Assembly: GCA_030295235.1 (NCBI GenBank)
Contig: AP026134.1
Coordinates: 248,001-312,000 of the forward strand
Reading direction: 5' to 3'
Length of the DNA: 64,000 bases
From: Fistulifera solaris
Lineage: Eukaryota > Bacillariophyta > Bacillariophyceae > Naviculales > Stauroneidaceae
Part shown: positions 31,259 to 42,360 of the stretch, piece after piece
Layout: each line of letters opens with the position of its first letter
Numbering within the stretch: the stretch's first letter is position 1
The notes under the pieces: generated by a model
The model's database searches: none
What the model was told of the DNA's origin: nothing
Seen by the model: only the letters and a program-made list of their open reading frames with translations
Made by a program: the position numbers and the translations under genes

Positions 31259-31514
31259 TTTTCTAAAATCATGTAGAGAGAACTTTTTCTTTATTGTTTG
31301 ACATGAGATGATGATTCATTCCTTAGGAGCACACGATCAAAGCTATAATTTATGGAGTTCTGCTATCCATTTTTATTTCCTTCAGCACAATCTTCTATTC
31401 GTTAGTGTGTTTTGGTCGATTCCCTACTCCAGATACCTCAACATAGGTACGAAAGCTTTTTTTCCTGACGATGATTCGTATTCAATGTGTTAAAACCATT
31501 ATTACCTGCCTCAC

Positions 31515-33096
31515 TCAAGGTGAAAACATGTTCATCAGTTCATCGGAAGCACTACTACTCTTTTGAGACGACTTGGTTGGACACGCCCTTTCTTCCCGCA
31601 CTTGTTTCGCCGCAAAGTTCCAATGATTAATGACATTTTGAGCCTGACGTCCCCACACATCGAGACCACGGGGGTGATGAAAGGCACTTTCGGTCAAACT
31701 CGAAATACAACTGACCGTGTCTTCCTGTGCACGGACTTGCATGGGAGTTCCGTCCGGAAAGTATCCTACCGACTCTTCTTCTTCTTCTTCTTCTTCTTCT
31801 TCGGGTTCTTCTTCTGGTTCGGCAATGGTCTGCCGAAAAATCATGGATGCGGCAATGGCGGAAGCGGGAAGACCCTTTATGCAATTCGTTTGTTCGTTAA
31901 TGACAATTTCATTCACCGGTTGAGCGTCCTTCAACACGGGGAAGCCAATTTCACTGAAGGGTTCTTCCATAAAAAATGATGCCGATTCGAATTGGATCTT
32001 CTTCACGTCCGGAACGTCGCGAACGTCCAAATGCCGACTTTCTGGAAAAGCGTCGTCTCCAAATTCCTCTTCCCAGTGCTGATCGAAACTCTGTTGCGAT
32101 GCAACCCGCGGCGACGGATCTCGCGTTCCCACTTGTTTCGGTTTTCGACATTCCAGATCCCAGGAAGATGATTTCTTGGGCCTTATAATCGATTCAATCA
32201 AGGAACTATTGCCCTGGGAACTCGTCTCGGGGAGCGAAACATTCGCTCCGATCCACCTTGTTCCCAAAAGATCTCCACTGCTGTGAGACGAAATGGCGTC
32301 AATTTTGAAGGGATCCTCCAAGGCATGGACCTTCTTGCTGCCGACAGCGATCGTGTCTTCGGTGTATGTTAGGGGTACTCCATCGTCAAAGCCCGTAATG
32401 GTGGCGTTGGTCAGAGATACTACCGATCGAGAAGGTGAAACGACCGAGTTGTCGGGTAATTCGGCATTCTGTTTGGCCATATTTTCGAAGGATAATGTAG
32501 GAAACTCCAAACTCGCCTTTTTTCTTTTTGGTGGATGTTTTAGTATAATTTTGCAGAGATTGCTTTGTTTCTTCCACCTTGACTGGTTCACCAAACATGG
32601 CCAACTCTTCGATGCGCTGAAAGTCCGGATCAAACGCGAATTGCACAAAACTGCTACTGCTGCGTCGATCACTTTCGATGGACGGTGAACATGCCCGCTG
32701 CACTTCTTCGATGGACACCGATGGCTCCAACGCCGCAATACGAAACGCGGGAGGCTGGTATTCGTGTGAGGCCGTCGAAGAGGCGTCGGTACTGTGGGTC
32801 CCGGTGAGAGTGATCGCTTTGTTCGACGGAAAGAGGTGTGCCGGTGGCGGTTGGTATGCGTTACTGGGTGAGTCGCAGTCGATTTCGTCATGAAATTTGC
32901 GAAAGACGGGTTTACTGCGCTGGAAAAAGTTTCGTTTCAATCGTTTCATTGTGGAAGTGGGTGGGACGGAGGATGAAGTAGAAGAAGCTTCTTCGCTATC
33001 GACCAGCTGTATCATTTGCCAGGCCGCTTGACGCTTGGCCAGCATCATCTCTCGATCACCTTTGCGTGATGCAAAGAGTCCCATTAGGTCCTTCAT
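31515..33096 (-). CDS. unrecognised Ser/Glu-rich protein
   Basis: About 526 aa from the ATG at 33096. The N-terminal part (MKDLMGLFASRKGDREMM, then YQPPPAHLFPSN) and the C-terminal part (SIIRPKKSSSWDLECRK; a nine-Glu run near residue 430; GRQAQNVINHWNFAAKQVREE at the end) are in different frames, meeting at the six-T run 32518-32523; one base less joins them. Both segments have protein-like composition while the overlapping alternative frame is rich in His/Arg/Ser and looks like a shadow. The sequence is mostly disordered and low-complexity, with no domain I recognise. Predicted soluble, function unknown. Confidence 0.65.
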
Positions 33097-33521
33097 TTTG
33101 CGTTAGTTGATTTGTTTTTGTTGTGTTACACGACGACGAGATGTGTTGCAGAAATGTTGCGAATTAGAGGTGGTTTTCTTCGATCGCTTTTGCTTCTGTT
33201 TGTGGAAAAAGTGAGAACTCGATCGCTGGTTAATGAAAGCGTTTGGTACTATGGTTACTTCCTTAATTACTTTTATAGGAGAGTTTCTACTTAAAGACTC
33301 TATTCGATACATAAAATGTCATCGCTTAAACAATGCAATTATATAGGAGATAAGACGTTTTAGAAGCGCCTGGCTAACCTCTTCTTGATGAAGGAATTTT
33401 TGGCGTCCGTCCGCTCATCATCGACGTCGTGAATTTTGCGCCTTTCTTCGACGTTCCTTTCAAACCCATACCCTCATTTTGCAGCAATGCTAATTATAGG
33501 TTTTTGGAATAATAAAACAGA

Positions 33522-34505
33522 ATGAATACTTCTCATGTCTTTCGTTCGCATTTGATGCAACAATTCATGGCGGCGGCACGAACCCAATCACGTCCCCCGC
33601 TCGCACTACTCGGTGTTACTTCCGAGGAATCATCATCAACAACAACATCGGAACGCAACACAAATCAACACAATACTCATCAACGAGATGTTTCATCGAC
33701 ACGACGAACGTATACAGGACGACTATCGGAGTCAGAAAGTCGGGCACTTTCTTCTTTTGCGTCCATGATGTCATCGTCGTCGTCGTCGGAACATCGCATG
33801 TTTACATCTGCCTCGTTGTCGAGCGATCATCTTTCCGCAACATCAACGAGTTTGGACTTTCAGAACATTTTAAAAGCACGCAAAACCACCAGTCGCTTCG
33901 CTCTCGACACACGTGATGTCACGTTTTGGAAGGAAGCACTGGATCGTGCCGTGGCGTGCGGTTTGACGGCACCCAATCACAAACGCACGGAACCGTTTCG
34001 ATTCCGGCGGCTCTTGGCACCTTCGGAATCGACGCAACGTTTGGCCGAGATTGCCTTTCAGGTCAGTTTACGCCACAAAAAATCCATCGAAGAAGCCGAA
34101 CGGAAACGACACAAATGGCAACAAATACCGGCCTTTCTCGTGACTTTGGTCGATCAGGGTGGCGACTCCTCCATGGTAATAATACCCGAAAACAAGGATC
34201 TGTACGAACCTCTCCCGTACGTGGCACCGGCTTCAGAATTGGCGTTGGAAGATTATGCGGCAGCGTGTGCAGCGGTACAGAATGTACTGTTGAGTTTGCA
34301 TGCCGAAGGCATTGCTTCCAAGTGGGCGACGGGTCCCGTCATTCAAACGCCCGCCTTTCGTCACCTCGTGCAAGCCCGGCCACATGATCGTGTCGTAGGA
34401 ATTATCATGGTAGGTATGCCGCATACATCAATTCCTGTTGATCAAGGACCGAGGAGACGTCGTCGTCGTCGTCGTGCGATGGAAGAGATTTTGCAAGATT
34501 TGTAA
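33522..34505 (+). CDS. nitroreductase-family flavoprotein
   Basis: 327 aa, one exon. The first 110 residues are Ser/Thr-rich and may be a targeting or linker segment. The FMN-binding nitroreductase fold begins at ILKARKTTSRFALD (the R-x-S/T-x-R-x-F start) and continues with APNHKRTEPFRFRRLLAPSE (aPNH...PWRF block of YdjA-like enzymes), YAAACAAVQNVLLSLHAEGI and the loop SKWATGPV. Family members reduce nitro groups or quinones with NAD(P)H. An eight-Arg run lies close to the C-terminus. Stop is 67 bp from the stop of the convergent neighbour. Confidence 0.85.
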   Translation: MNTSHVFRSHLMQQFMAAARTQSRPPLALLGVTSEESSSTTTSERNTNQHNTHQRDVSSTRRTYTGRLSESESRALSSFASMMSSSSSSEHRMFTSASLSSDHLSATSTSLDFQNILKARKTTSRFALDTRDVTFWKEALDRAVACGLTAPNHKRTEPFRFRRLLAPSESTQRLAEIAFQVSLRHKKSIEEAERKRHKWQQIPAFLVTLVDQGGDSSMVIIPENKDLYEPLPYVAPASELALEDYAAACAAVQNVLLSLHAEGIASKWATGPVIQTPAFRHLVQARPHDRVVGIIMVGMPHTSIPVDQGPRRRRRRRRAMEEILQDL

Positions 34506-34572
34506 TTTACATAATATGGAACATTCTGTAGATACATATTTATATCGTACTGTATATTCCAACTCCTTTTTT

Positions 34573-35973
34573 TCATGCATCGCACGACATTGTCCGGCCC
34601 CCTTGATAATAATTGAAAAAACAAGACGCATTTTGTGACAACAACACCCCCAATCGACCATATCCACCACGGCCATGAGTGATGCATTGGGCCTGGGCCA
34701 TGATGTACAAATCGACAAACGTATCTATATACTCTTGTACCGGACGTGGTTCGGTTTGATCCAAATGAACGACAGTGGCTGGTGGGGCGACCCGCATCAT
34801 CGTGTCGGGATGGCTGTGCGTATAGACGAGAGCCGCCTGCAAGACATCGACGGAATCGGACAGCAAGACTACGGGTGTTTGGGGACGTAACGCACGGGCA
34901 CAGTGCCAAACATGCATCACCCAAGCCTCGTGGTTTGTCGTCTTGACAGGACGGTACAAGGCCCGCACATGTGCCGCCACGTACGGAGTCTTATCGGTCA
35001 GTCCCCAAACGGTTTGGCGTTCTTGGATCGCCTGGGCGAGAAACGGCGAAGGAACAAAGAGTGTGGACCAGATGGAACGGAAGTGGTGTCGAAAATGCCG
35101 TGGAAGGTTGCTATGAGGTGATGATGATGATGATGACGACGACGACGACAACAACAACAAGGATCGAATTTCGTCTCGCGTATAGCCCTGTTGACGATAG
35201 TTTTCAATCCGATTGTACCACGAGGAACCTCCGTGTTGATCTTGGAGTGTGACTTGTACGATCGACGCGTGAGGGTCACGCAATCCGGTCAACAAGTCGT
35301 TCACAGTGCGGTATACAGGTTCATGAGGAGTCGTCGTCGTCATCATCATCGTCCGACGAAATTCCTCGGGCACCCGCCAATCCAACACCGCCCCAGGTTG
35401 TAAGTAATATTCCAACGGTGCTGGTCGTTCCCAATGAATGTAAAAGATGCGGTCGTATAAAGCGGCCAATTGCAACAAGAGTGGAACCGATTTCAATCGA
35501 TCCGATACACCACCACAGACAGTATCACGGCGGCACGTCAAAACCAGGAAACGACAGTCGTCCATCGTTTCGTTATAGTAGAGTTTGATCCGTTGCTCGT
35601 GATGCCATTCGACATAGAATGTCAGCCACGACGGTACTGTGCCATTGAATAGTGAATAAGATGAGTTATTCTTTTGTAACGCAACGAGTCGTTCCGGTGG
35701 AGGAAGCTGGTAAGTTGCATTCCACCAATACGAAGATGATTCCGTCGATGGACGGTTGTTCCAGGGAGATGAGATTTCCCTCTTCTTCGGGTGTTGTAAA
35801 TACGACTGCTGCTGTTGCTGCTGTTGAAGAATGAAATGCGCTTTCTGATTCTTCTTATTACTCTGATGATTTGTCATCCATATTATGAGAAAGCCTTGCC
35901 AACTGATGCCAACGAGCACCAATGCATTCCAACAGCGGCTACGAAATCTCGCATGCTTTCTTCTAGTCGTCAT
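34573..35973 (-). CDS. type II membrane glycosyltransferase-like protein (fucosyltransferase-like)
   Basis: 466 aa, one exon. A short cytosolic Arg-rich tail and a single helix (ALVLVGISWQGFLIIWM) are followed by a Gln/Ser stem, as in Golgi glycosyltransferases. The luminal part has CRRDTVCGGVSDRLKSVPLL, a GxGDR/GGVSDRL-like motif seen in fucosyltransferase-fold enzymes, YVAAHVRALYRP, and a late DTFVDLYIMAQAQCITHGRGGYG segment typical of the nucleotide-sugar site. Several N-glycosylation sequons occur. A Ser-run in mid-protein is encoded by a TCG/TCA microsatellite. Donor sugar uncertain. Confidence 0.7.
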   Translation of the reverse strand: MTTRRKHARFRSRCWNALVLVGISWQGFLIIWMTNHQSNKKNQKAHFILQQQQQQQSYLQHPKKREISSPWNNRPSTESSSYWWNATYQLPPPERLVALQKNNSSYSLFNGTVPSWLTFYVEWHHEQRIKLYYNETMDDCRFLVLTCRRDTVCGGVSDRLKSVPLLLQLAALYDRIFYIHWERPAPLEYYLQPGAVLDWRVPEEFRRTMMMTTTTPHEPVYRTVNDLLTGLRDPHASIVQVTLQDQHGGSSWYNRIENYRQQGYTRDEIRSLLLLSSSSSSSSSSPHSNLPRHFRHHFRSIWSTLFVPSPFLAQAIQERQTVWGLTDKTPYVAAHVRALYRPVKTTNHEAWVMHVWHCARALRPQTPVVLLSDSVDVLQAALVYTHSHPDTMMRVAPPATVVHLDQTEPRPVQEYIDTFVDLYIMAQAQCITHGRGGYGRLGVLLSQNASCFFNYYQGGRTMSCDA

Positions 35974-36633
35974 GGTGATAGTAAGGTCATTTTACGCTTA
36001 TCGATTTACAGTGAGCAAAGGCAGCTGAAAAAGAGCATTTTTGTAGATTGTCGTGCTCTCTCTCTCTCTATGGTTCTATGTTGTGCTTTGTTTTGTTTTT
36101 GGCTGGTAAATGATTTCTGTGGTGTTGTCGTGGTTTATCGTTTTGAAAAATCTCCTGGAAGGTGCGGGAAAAAGTGTACACTAACGTAGGCCCCCGTAGA
36201 GAAATGTACCAAGCAGAGGTGCGTTCCCGTGTCTCCCTGGTTTTCTGCTGAGTAATGCATAATAAAGGTGCATTGTGTGACTTATAGGCATTCCAGTCCC
36301 GGTAAAAACTAACTACACCATTACTTCAAAGGAGAGCCTTCTGGTACAATTGGTGCGTTCACAACGTTGTAACCCAACGAAATAATACTATGGTATGTAG
36401 TGTAGGCGACCTATGGTCGGCTTCCGTCGTCAACGGTCGACAGCGTTATCGCATCGGTACCCTGCCGGTGCAACAGTTCAACGGTCAATCTACCTACTAC
36501 AAGCTACAAGCCGCCAACAACAACAACAAATAATTATAAACCGACGCCCTTTTTGTTTGCATTGGAAATATCAGTTAAGGCAATCTCTATTCTGGAACAC
36601 CAAGTGAATGTTCCGTGAAGGCAACAAAAATAG
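35974..36633. other. intergenic
   Basis: About 660 bp between divergent genes. It includes a CT-rich tract near 36060 and GGTACC at 36457. No gene supported. Confidence 0.4.
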
Positions 36634-37200
36634 ATGATGGATTGGGCCAGTATTCCGTTTCTGGGGGATATAGATGAAACAAGACTTGTCGACGACAGAA
36701 AACCATCACTGGACGATGATTCCTGGGATGTGACGACCCAAAATACTACACCCGAAACACTGGATTTGACGCCCCTCTCCTTGCAAGAAACGACTGTCTG
36801 TACATCATCATCATCATCATCATCATTGACACCGAAACGACTTTTTCCGAAAGCATCATCCACGATACCCAAAAGACGACCGTTCTCCACGACCTCTTCG
36901 CCCGTACTCCCGGCGACAATTCATTTGAGCAGTGATCACGGGACACGGATGTGTTCGCGTGCGAATTGGCGACAAAGTGAGGAAGTTTTGCGGGGCTCGC
37001 TGCGGCAGTATGAACCGTTTTCGAAGAGGAATCATCATCATCATCATCAGAATTATCGAACAACCGTTCCGGAACCCTTTGTGCTACAGACGGCCCTGCG
37101 TGCCGCTACTCCACCCTCTTCCTCCCAGAAGACACCACCGGAAAAAAGGTACGTGTTTCGGGCGAGACCTTTGCCGCGCTTTTATGGAACAACCCGATGA
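36634..37200 (+). CDS. small protein with TPX2-like C-terminal motif
   Basis: 188 aa, one exon. Mostly disordered, with a Ser run and a His run from TCA/ATC microsatellites. The last 60 residues contain EPFVLQTALRAATPP followed by KRYVFRARPLPRFYG, the order of elements found in TPX2-type microtubule-binding repeats (PF-x-L-x-T-x-RA ... FxARPLP). The same F(K/R/Q)ARP(L/M/V)P motif recurs four times in the large protein at 38714-42350, 1.5 kb downstream. I infer a mini TPX2-like protein, possibly spindle-associated. Confidence 0.6.
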   Translation: MMDWASIPFLGDIDETRLVDDRKPSLDDDSWDVTTQNTTPETLDLTPLSLQETTVCTSSSSSSSLTPKRLFPKASSTIPKRRPFSTTSSPVLPATIHLSSDHGTRMCSRANWRQSEEVLRGSLRQYEPFSKRNHHHHHQNYRTTVPEPFVLQTALRAATPPSSSQKTPPEKRYVFRARPLPRFYGTTR

Positions 37201-37272
37201 TGATGTAGCAATGTAGAGATAGAAACAAGATAGATACAATTGACTTGTGTACATTGTTAATACGTAAGCAAG

Positions 37273-38208
37273 TCAAAATGCCAACACCACGACCACTTTT
37301 GTGCAATCATACAATAATCTTTGAGACTTGATTTCATGTTTCGTCATTTGTGCATAAAGCCAGTCCAAGTAATATGGTTGAAACGATATTCGTCGGGCCA
37401 CACGACTGTCAGTGCCCAACAAGTGAGGCTTCAGCAACCCAACGGCTTGGACTTGCACGGGTAACGTCTCCCACTCAACGACATGTTCCGCATGTTGGGA
37501 AGCAAAGGTACAGACGGGATTGTACAATACAAAGTATCTCGAAACATCGTGTTCCATAGCCAACGACGAAAAAAAATACCGAGTCTCGTTTTGGGTTTTG
37601 CTGGAGAAATTCGGCAAACGCATCGTCGTCTGTTTGGATGAGTTGTTTCGCGACAATTTACTCACACACGCCGTCACACGAGATGAATCTTGTTGGTCAA
37701 TTTTGCTTCATTGGAAACCACGGTTGGTGCGGCCATGGGATCCCAATGAAAATTGAATTCAAGTGCCGGTTGCTCTCGATGAGGATGATTGCCTGCCTCC
37801 CATGATCCATATCGATTGTATTTTGCTACTCAGGTCACACTGAGTGAACCAAAATGAGATTACCTTTGTCAATGGTCCCAAGCATATTAGGTTTACGCTA
37901 TTTGTCGGCACTCTCCAACAAATGGTTTCGGATTATAGTCCAGGCATTCGGAGTAGAACTGTTTTTTTTGGAAGTCCATGCATTGCTTGCAATAAGGATG
38001 CGACCGTATTCGATCGGTAGTCTCGTAGCCAATCAGGAATCATCAAATTAACTTTTTGACTATCGAGTCCCACTGCAATATCGAGCGAAGAAAACAAAAC
38101 ACCACCGACGGTCGTATAACAATGCAAGGTTTTGATAGACATTGGTATGGGCAAGAAATCATCCATACCGGCATCGGTGTCTATGATCTAGGATGATGTA
38201 GTTGTCAT
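37273..38208 (-). pseudogene. decayed nucleoside hydrolase (IU-NH family)
   Basis: Reading leftward from the ATG at 38208, the first codons give MTTTSS, then an in-frame TAG, then IIDTDAGMDDF, the calcium-binding signature of inosine-uridine nucleoside hydrolases. Further left, in changing frames, appear LLESADK, VNLICLGPLTKV, IQSIWIMGG, ALEFNFHWDPMAAPTVV and NKIHLV, matching the family's GPLTN, imGG and EfN..DP.AA blocks in the correct order. A GTGTG slip follows NKIHLV, after which about 130 residues stay open to 37273. The nonsense codon, at least four frame changes and a shortened N-terminal third mark a true pseudogene, not only run-length errors. Confidence 0.7.
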
Positions 38209-38713
38209 CGCTAAAGGACGGTTTACTTCCTCGGATATACATTCCACTACTTGTTAGATGATCCGTGTTAGTTTTGCATGGGGGGGCAGTGTTTTTTTAG
38301 AGTGAGTTTTTTTTTTTTTCCTTCTTCTCGTTTGCTTGTCGACTGAGGTTACGCGTTCAGCGCAAGAGGATCATCCGGCGCAACACATTTCAATAAGCAA
38401 ACGTCTTTTATGGTTAAAGAAAACAAGTTCTACTTTTGTACTGATATATTCTTCATTGAATGGGGCACTGGTCACGCAGGCATAGCCAAACGTCATGTTG
38501 TGTTTTCGTTTGCATTACTCCGTATTATTTCATCTCGATCAACAACAACAATAATAATAACAGCACGACGTTCATCTCATTCATTGCGTTCAACTATTTC
38601 TTCTAATCAACCCTTGCAGAGTGAACAAATCTTAGAGAAAGGTAATTTTGAAAGAAGGATTGTAAATAGCAACAGCAATCGCGGAGATCAACACGTCGGC
38701 TTTGTCGTTTACC
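38209..38713. other. intergenic
   Basis: About 500 bp, T-rich near 38306-38325, with no supported gene; probably promoter of the TPX2-like gene. Confidence 0.4.
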
Positions 38714-41700
38714 ATGGATTCCTCCGGTATAAATCATCATGACTACGATGATTTGGGTCTCGACAATCTATTGACCTGTTCTACCCGATTACTCAATGAC
38801 GACGACGATGATGATGATGAACGATACGTTCCCGAATCGTTAGCTTCATTTGTACACGCCTTTGATGCAGCCTTGGAAGAAGCGAAACAAAACTTTTTCG
38901 AAACCATCGCGTCGCCCCGACCCGCCATTGAAGAGGAAGACTGGAATCGTACTCCGTTACCGAATCCGGCAAATCAAATTACGGTCAGTGCGGCGAAACG
39001 GGAATTGCAAATTTTTACAATACCGCGGCCGGTCGATCCGCCTTCGGTCACAACATCCACTCCGTTCAAAACGACTCATAATTCGATGGGAGATGTAATG
39101 AGCACCATCAGTCCGATTGTGGCGTCGCCGCAAGGCACTCCAGCGCGCCAAAAACTTTTTAAATCTCCGAATTTGGCAGGGGATCAAGCAATGAAACAGG
39201 ATTCATCGGAAGCGATCGCCTCCAAAGGATCCTCGAGTCCTACCTGGTCGGGCATGTCCGCCGCGAGTAAACGAAGGACGCAATTTATCAAGGCACGAAA
39301 GGCATCTAAGCGAGCCACTCCGGAGCCATCGAAAATCAAAGAAAAAGACGAGACGACTAGTCTTTCCGCCATGAAACCTTCCGGTCTGCGGTCGAGAATG
39401 ATGAAAGCGAGTCGAGCGAAAAGGCAGGAAGAGCAGAGAGAAGAGGAGAATAGTCTGGAGACAAAGGCATCGAGTATGGATTCACCGAGGGTTGACACTA
39501 CGTGTAATGCTGCGGTAAATAGTGATGTGGCACAGGTTTCAGCAACGTCATCTTTAGGTGGGGGTGTTACAATGGGTGATTCATTGACGAGTGATGATGA
39601 TGACAATATTTTGACCCACGAACCAGTCACGAAAATGACACCGTCTGCCCACGTAACGGAGCCTACGATGGACGATTCTGTCGCCGAGACTGCAATGGAC
39701 GAATTACGGGCGAATCAAATGGTGGAGACACCAGTTGTTGCACCGTCCGGAGACGTCGGAGACACCACTATGGTCGATTATTCTGATGATGATAGTACGA
39801 CGGCGTCCCCAGTCGCGGAATCAACACCAACCCACTTCAACAGCTCCAAGCAGACCCCAGTCTTGGAAACAAAGCCAACCGACTTCAGTAGTACGATGCA
39901 GACCCCGGACGCGGAAACGCGTCCAACCGACTCTGAACAGCACGATGGGCGATTCGCTGACGCTTGATGCGGTAGAACCGACGAAGTCCCCAGTTGCGAC
40001 GGCGGCGCCTTCCGGAACAGTTTTGGACGTAAGGGTGGACGATTCGCTACTGAGTGATGATGTTACCACAACGCAATCTTCCGCAGCGACAAGGACACCA
40101 TCAGAGCAAGCAGAGAGCACCCCTAAGGACCAAGCTTCGACTATTGGTAGTATAACGGCAAGTGTTTTAACCACGAAAAGACCTCCATCGGATAAAGCCC
40201 AGACGAGCACGAGAGTTGGTTCCTCAACAATTACAAATGCCGTTACGCAGACACCAGTCGCGAAAAGAATTTCACCAGAGAAAGTTGTTTCAGGTGCAAA
40301 GGGTTCTTCGCCGAGTATTGCAAGGATGACACAAGCACCAGTGGCGAAACGATCGCCACCCCGTAAAGCCACAGCCAGCACGAAAGTTCATTCTACGACG
40401 AGTGACACGTCCATGACGCAGCTTCCGGTTGCGAAAAGAGCACCATCTGTTAACGTTGGCCGATCTGTGAGAGTCGAAAGTCGAGACAAGGAAAACCGAA
40501 ATACAACTGTGTCAAACAGAATAAAAAAGCCGACGCTTGATGAAAAGATTGCGGCCGCTAGGGAACGTGCCAGGCTGAGGAGCTTAGAGAAGGAAACCTT
40601 ACTTGCGGAGAAAATTGCATCGAAGTCGAAGCCATCCAAAATAGTGTCGGTTCAACCTGTGGAAAATGAGCGCCTGCGTCGTTTCGCTATGAAAGTAGCC
40701 CCGGTCTCCTCTAAAACTAGGGTGGCAAAACCAAGAGTTACAATACCTCAGTCACCGAACTTCGCTACGAATATCAAGCTTGGTACCAGAAAGCCGGCCC
40801 CGCCCACCTTTGCACAAGTCAGCCTCGCTCAAAGTACCGATGTCTTACGAAAGAATTTGCGGAGTCAGGAATCAGTTCCACAAGTCAGACGAGCTGGTCT
40901 CACTATCCCCAAAACACCTAAATTTGCAACAAATACTCGCCTCAAACCGCGCTTTATTACACCTGGAGCCAGGGCTGGTATTGTGACGCTGGCACAGAGC
41001 AATGATGTGCTTCGGAAAGGACTACGTGCTATGACGGCTCCGGTCTCTAAGCGGCCAAACGGGCTCACTATTCCCAAATCGCCAAAATTTCAGACAATGA
41101 CGAAGCGTGCACTGCCACAAAGCGCGGCGGAAAAAGACACAGAAATTATGAACTACTATCAGTCCCATCCTTTCAAAGCTGCACCCATTATCAAAGAGCT
41201 TCCACGAGGCAAGCCAAAAGTCATCCCACCACGCAACCAACGGCGTTCGTCAGTTAGTGTCGCACCCAGCTTGCGTGCCGGTAGTCGGGTTCCTATTGCA
41301 GCTCATCCGCCACACGCATCAAGCAAAGAAGACAGCGAGAACACGCAGTTCAAGTTTCAGGCACGTCCTATGCCAGATTTCTTTCGACACAGTACCAGCA
41401 TCCTCAAAGCTACGAACAAGAAGCCCCAAACACAACCTATCCCATTTCGTTTGTCACCGAGTCTTACTAGTCCAGGAAAGACCCGTGATAGATCAGGGGA
41501 AGTAAGCGAAACGAAATTTCGTGCGAGACCTCTACCAAAAAGTACGTACGAGTATCAACCTCCTCCAAAAACTCCACCTCGCGTTACGAATGACGCAAAA
41601 GCCCCCGATCTCGCTACAGCGAAACGCACTATCAAGCATGATGCGGTTATTCAATTGTCTCGGGCTCGTGCAGAAGCGTTGTCTGCTGAAAAGGTAGAGT

Positions 41701-42350
41701 TGCAAGAGGCACGAAAACGCGAGCAGCATACAAAAGCTTTGAAGAAGTCTGAATTTGCGAGCCATCGTATCATTCCGAATATTGACAACATCAAGCCTTT
41801 CGAGTTGCAAAGTACAAAGCGACACGAACTTTACTTGAAGCAACGAGAAGAGAAGAAAAGGCGAGAGGAAGAAGAACGTCTTAAGCACATGGAATTCCAT
41901 GCGCGCTCATTTCACCCTTCACCCGCCCCATCGCCAATTCAATCGCCGAGAACTCCGACGCAACCGGAACCGTTCAATATCTCGGGGATGGGATCTGTCG
42001 AGGCCGAAAAAGCAGCGGCTAGGGAAAAATTACGACGCAAAGTGGAGGAACGAAAGTCTAAAGAGCAAAAATTGCCATTTAAAGCAAGACCCGTGCCTTC
42101 CAGTACCTACACTTCACCGTCGAGTTTGGCGTCCAGGACATCGCCCCAGGTCTCGTTTCGTGCATGCAGAACACCAACGCGCGCTTCACCAGCACAGTCC
42201 TCCTATTGCAATGATTCCCCGAGTGACCTATCTGATTCACGTGATGTGAATGATGATGAAATTGAGATTGAGTTCACGGAATCTGACGCTCGGGACACTG
42301 AAATCGACCATTTCTTCACCAACTTGATGAATGCTGAAAGTCGTAGATAA
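38714..42350 (+). CDS. TPX2-like microtubule/spindle protein
   Basis: About 1,211 aa. The N-terminal 420 residues are acidic and Ser/Thr-rich with scattered basic patches. The middle has three repeats around LTIPKTPKFATNTR and VSLAQSTDVLRKNLR. The C-terminal half is TPX2-like: FKFQARPMPDFF, KFRARPLPKSTYEYQPP, then PFELQSTKRHELYLKQREEK with a long Glu/Arg/Lys coiled coil ending MEFHARSFHPSP, and PFKARPVPSSTYTSP. TPX2 family proteins bind microtubules and activate Aurora kinases in spindle assembly. The frame steps near 39940 (end of the first frame at 39967, next frame running to 42350); unlike other steps here it is not at a clear homopolymer and lies within short near-repeats (PTDFSSTM-like). 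Confidence 0.75.
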
Positions 42351-42360
42351 AACTGTGATG

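Noticed and set aside
32386-32891. Upstream extension of the second frame of the 31515-33096 gene
   Set aside because: This stretch is rich in His, Arg and Thr and overlaps the protein-like first frame; it is a shadow, and the true join is at the T-run near 32520.
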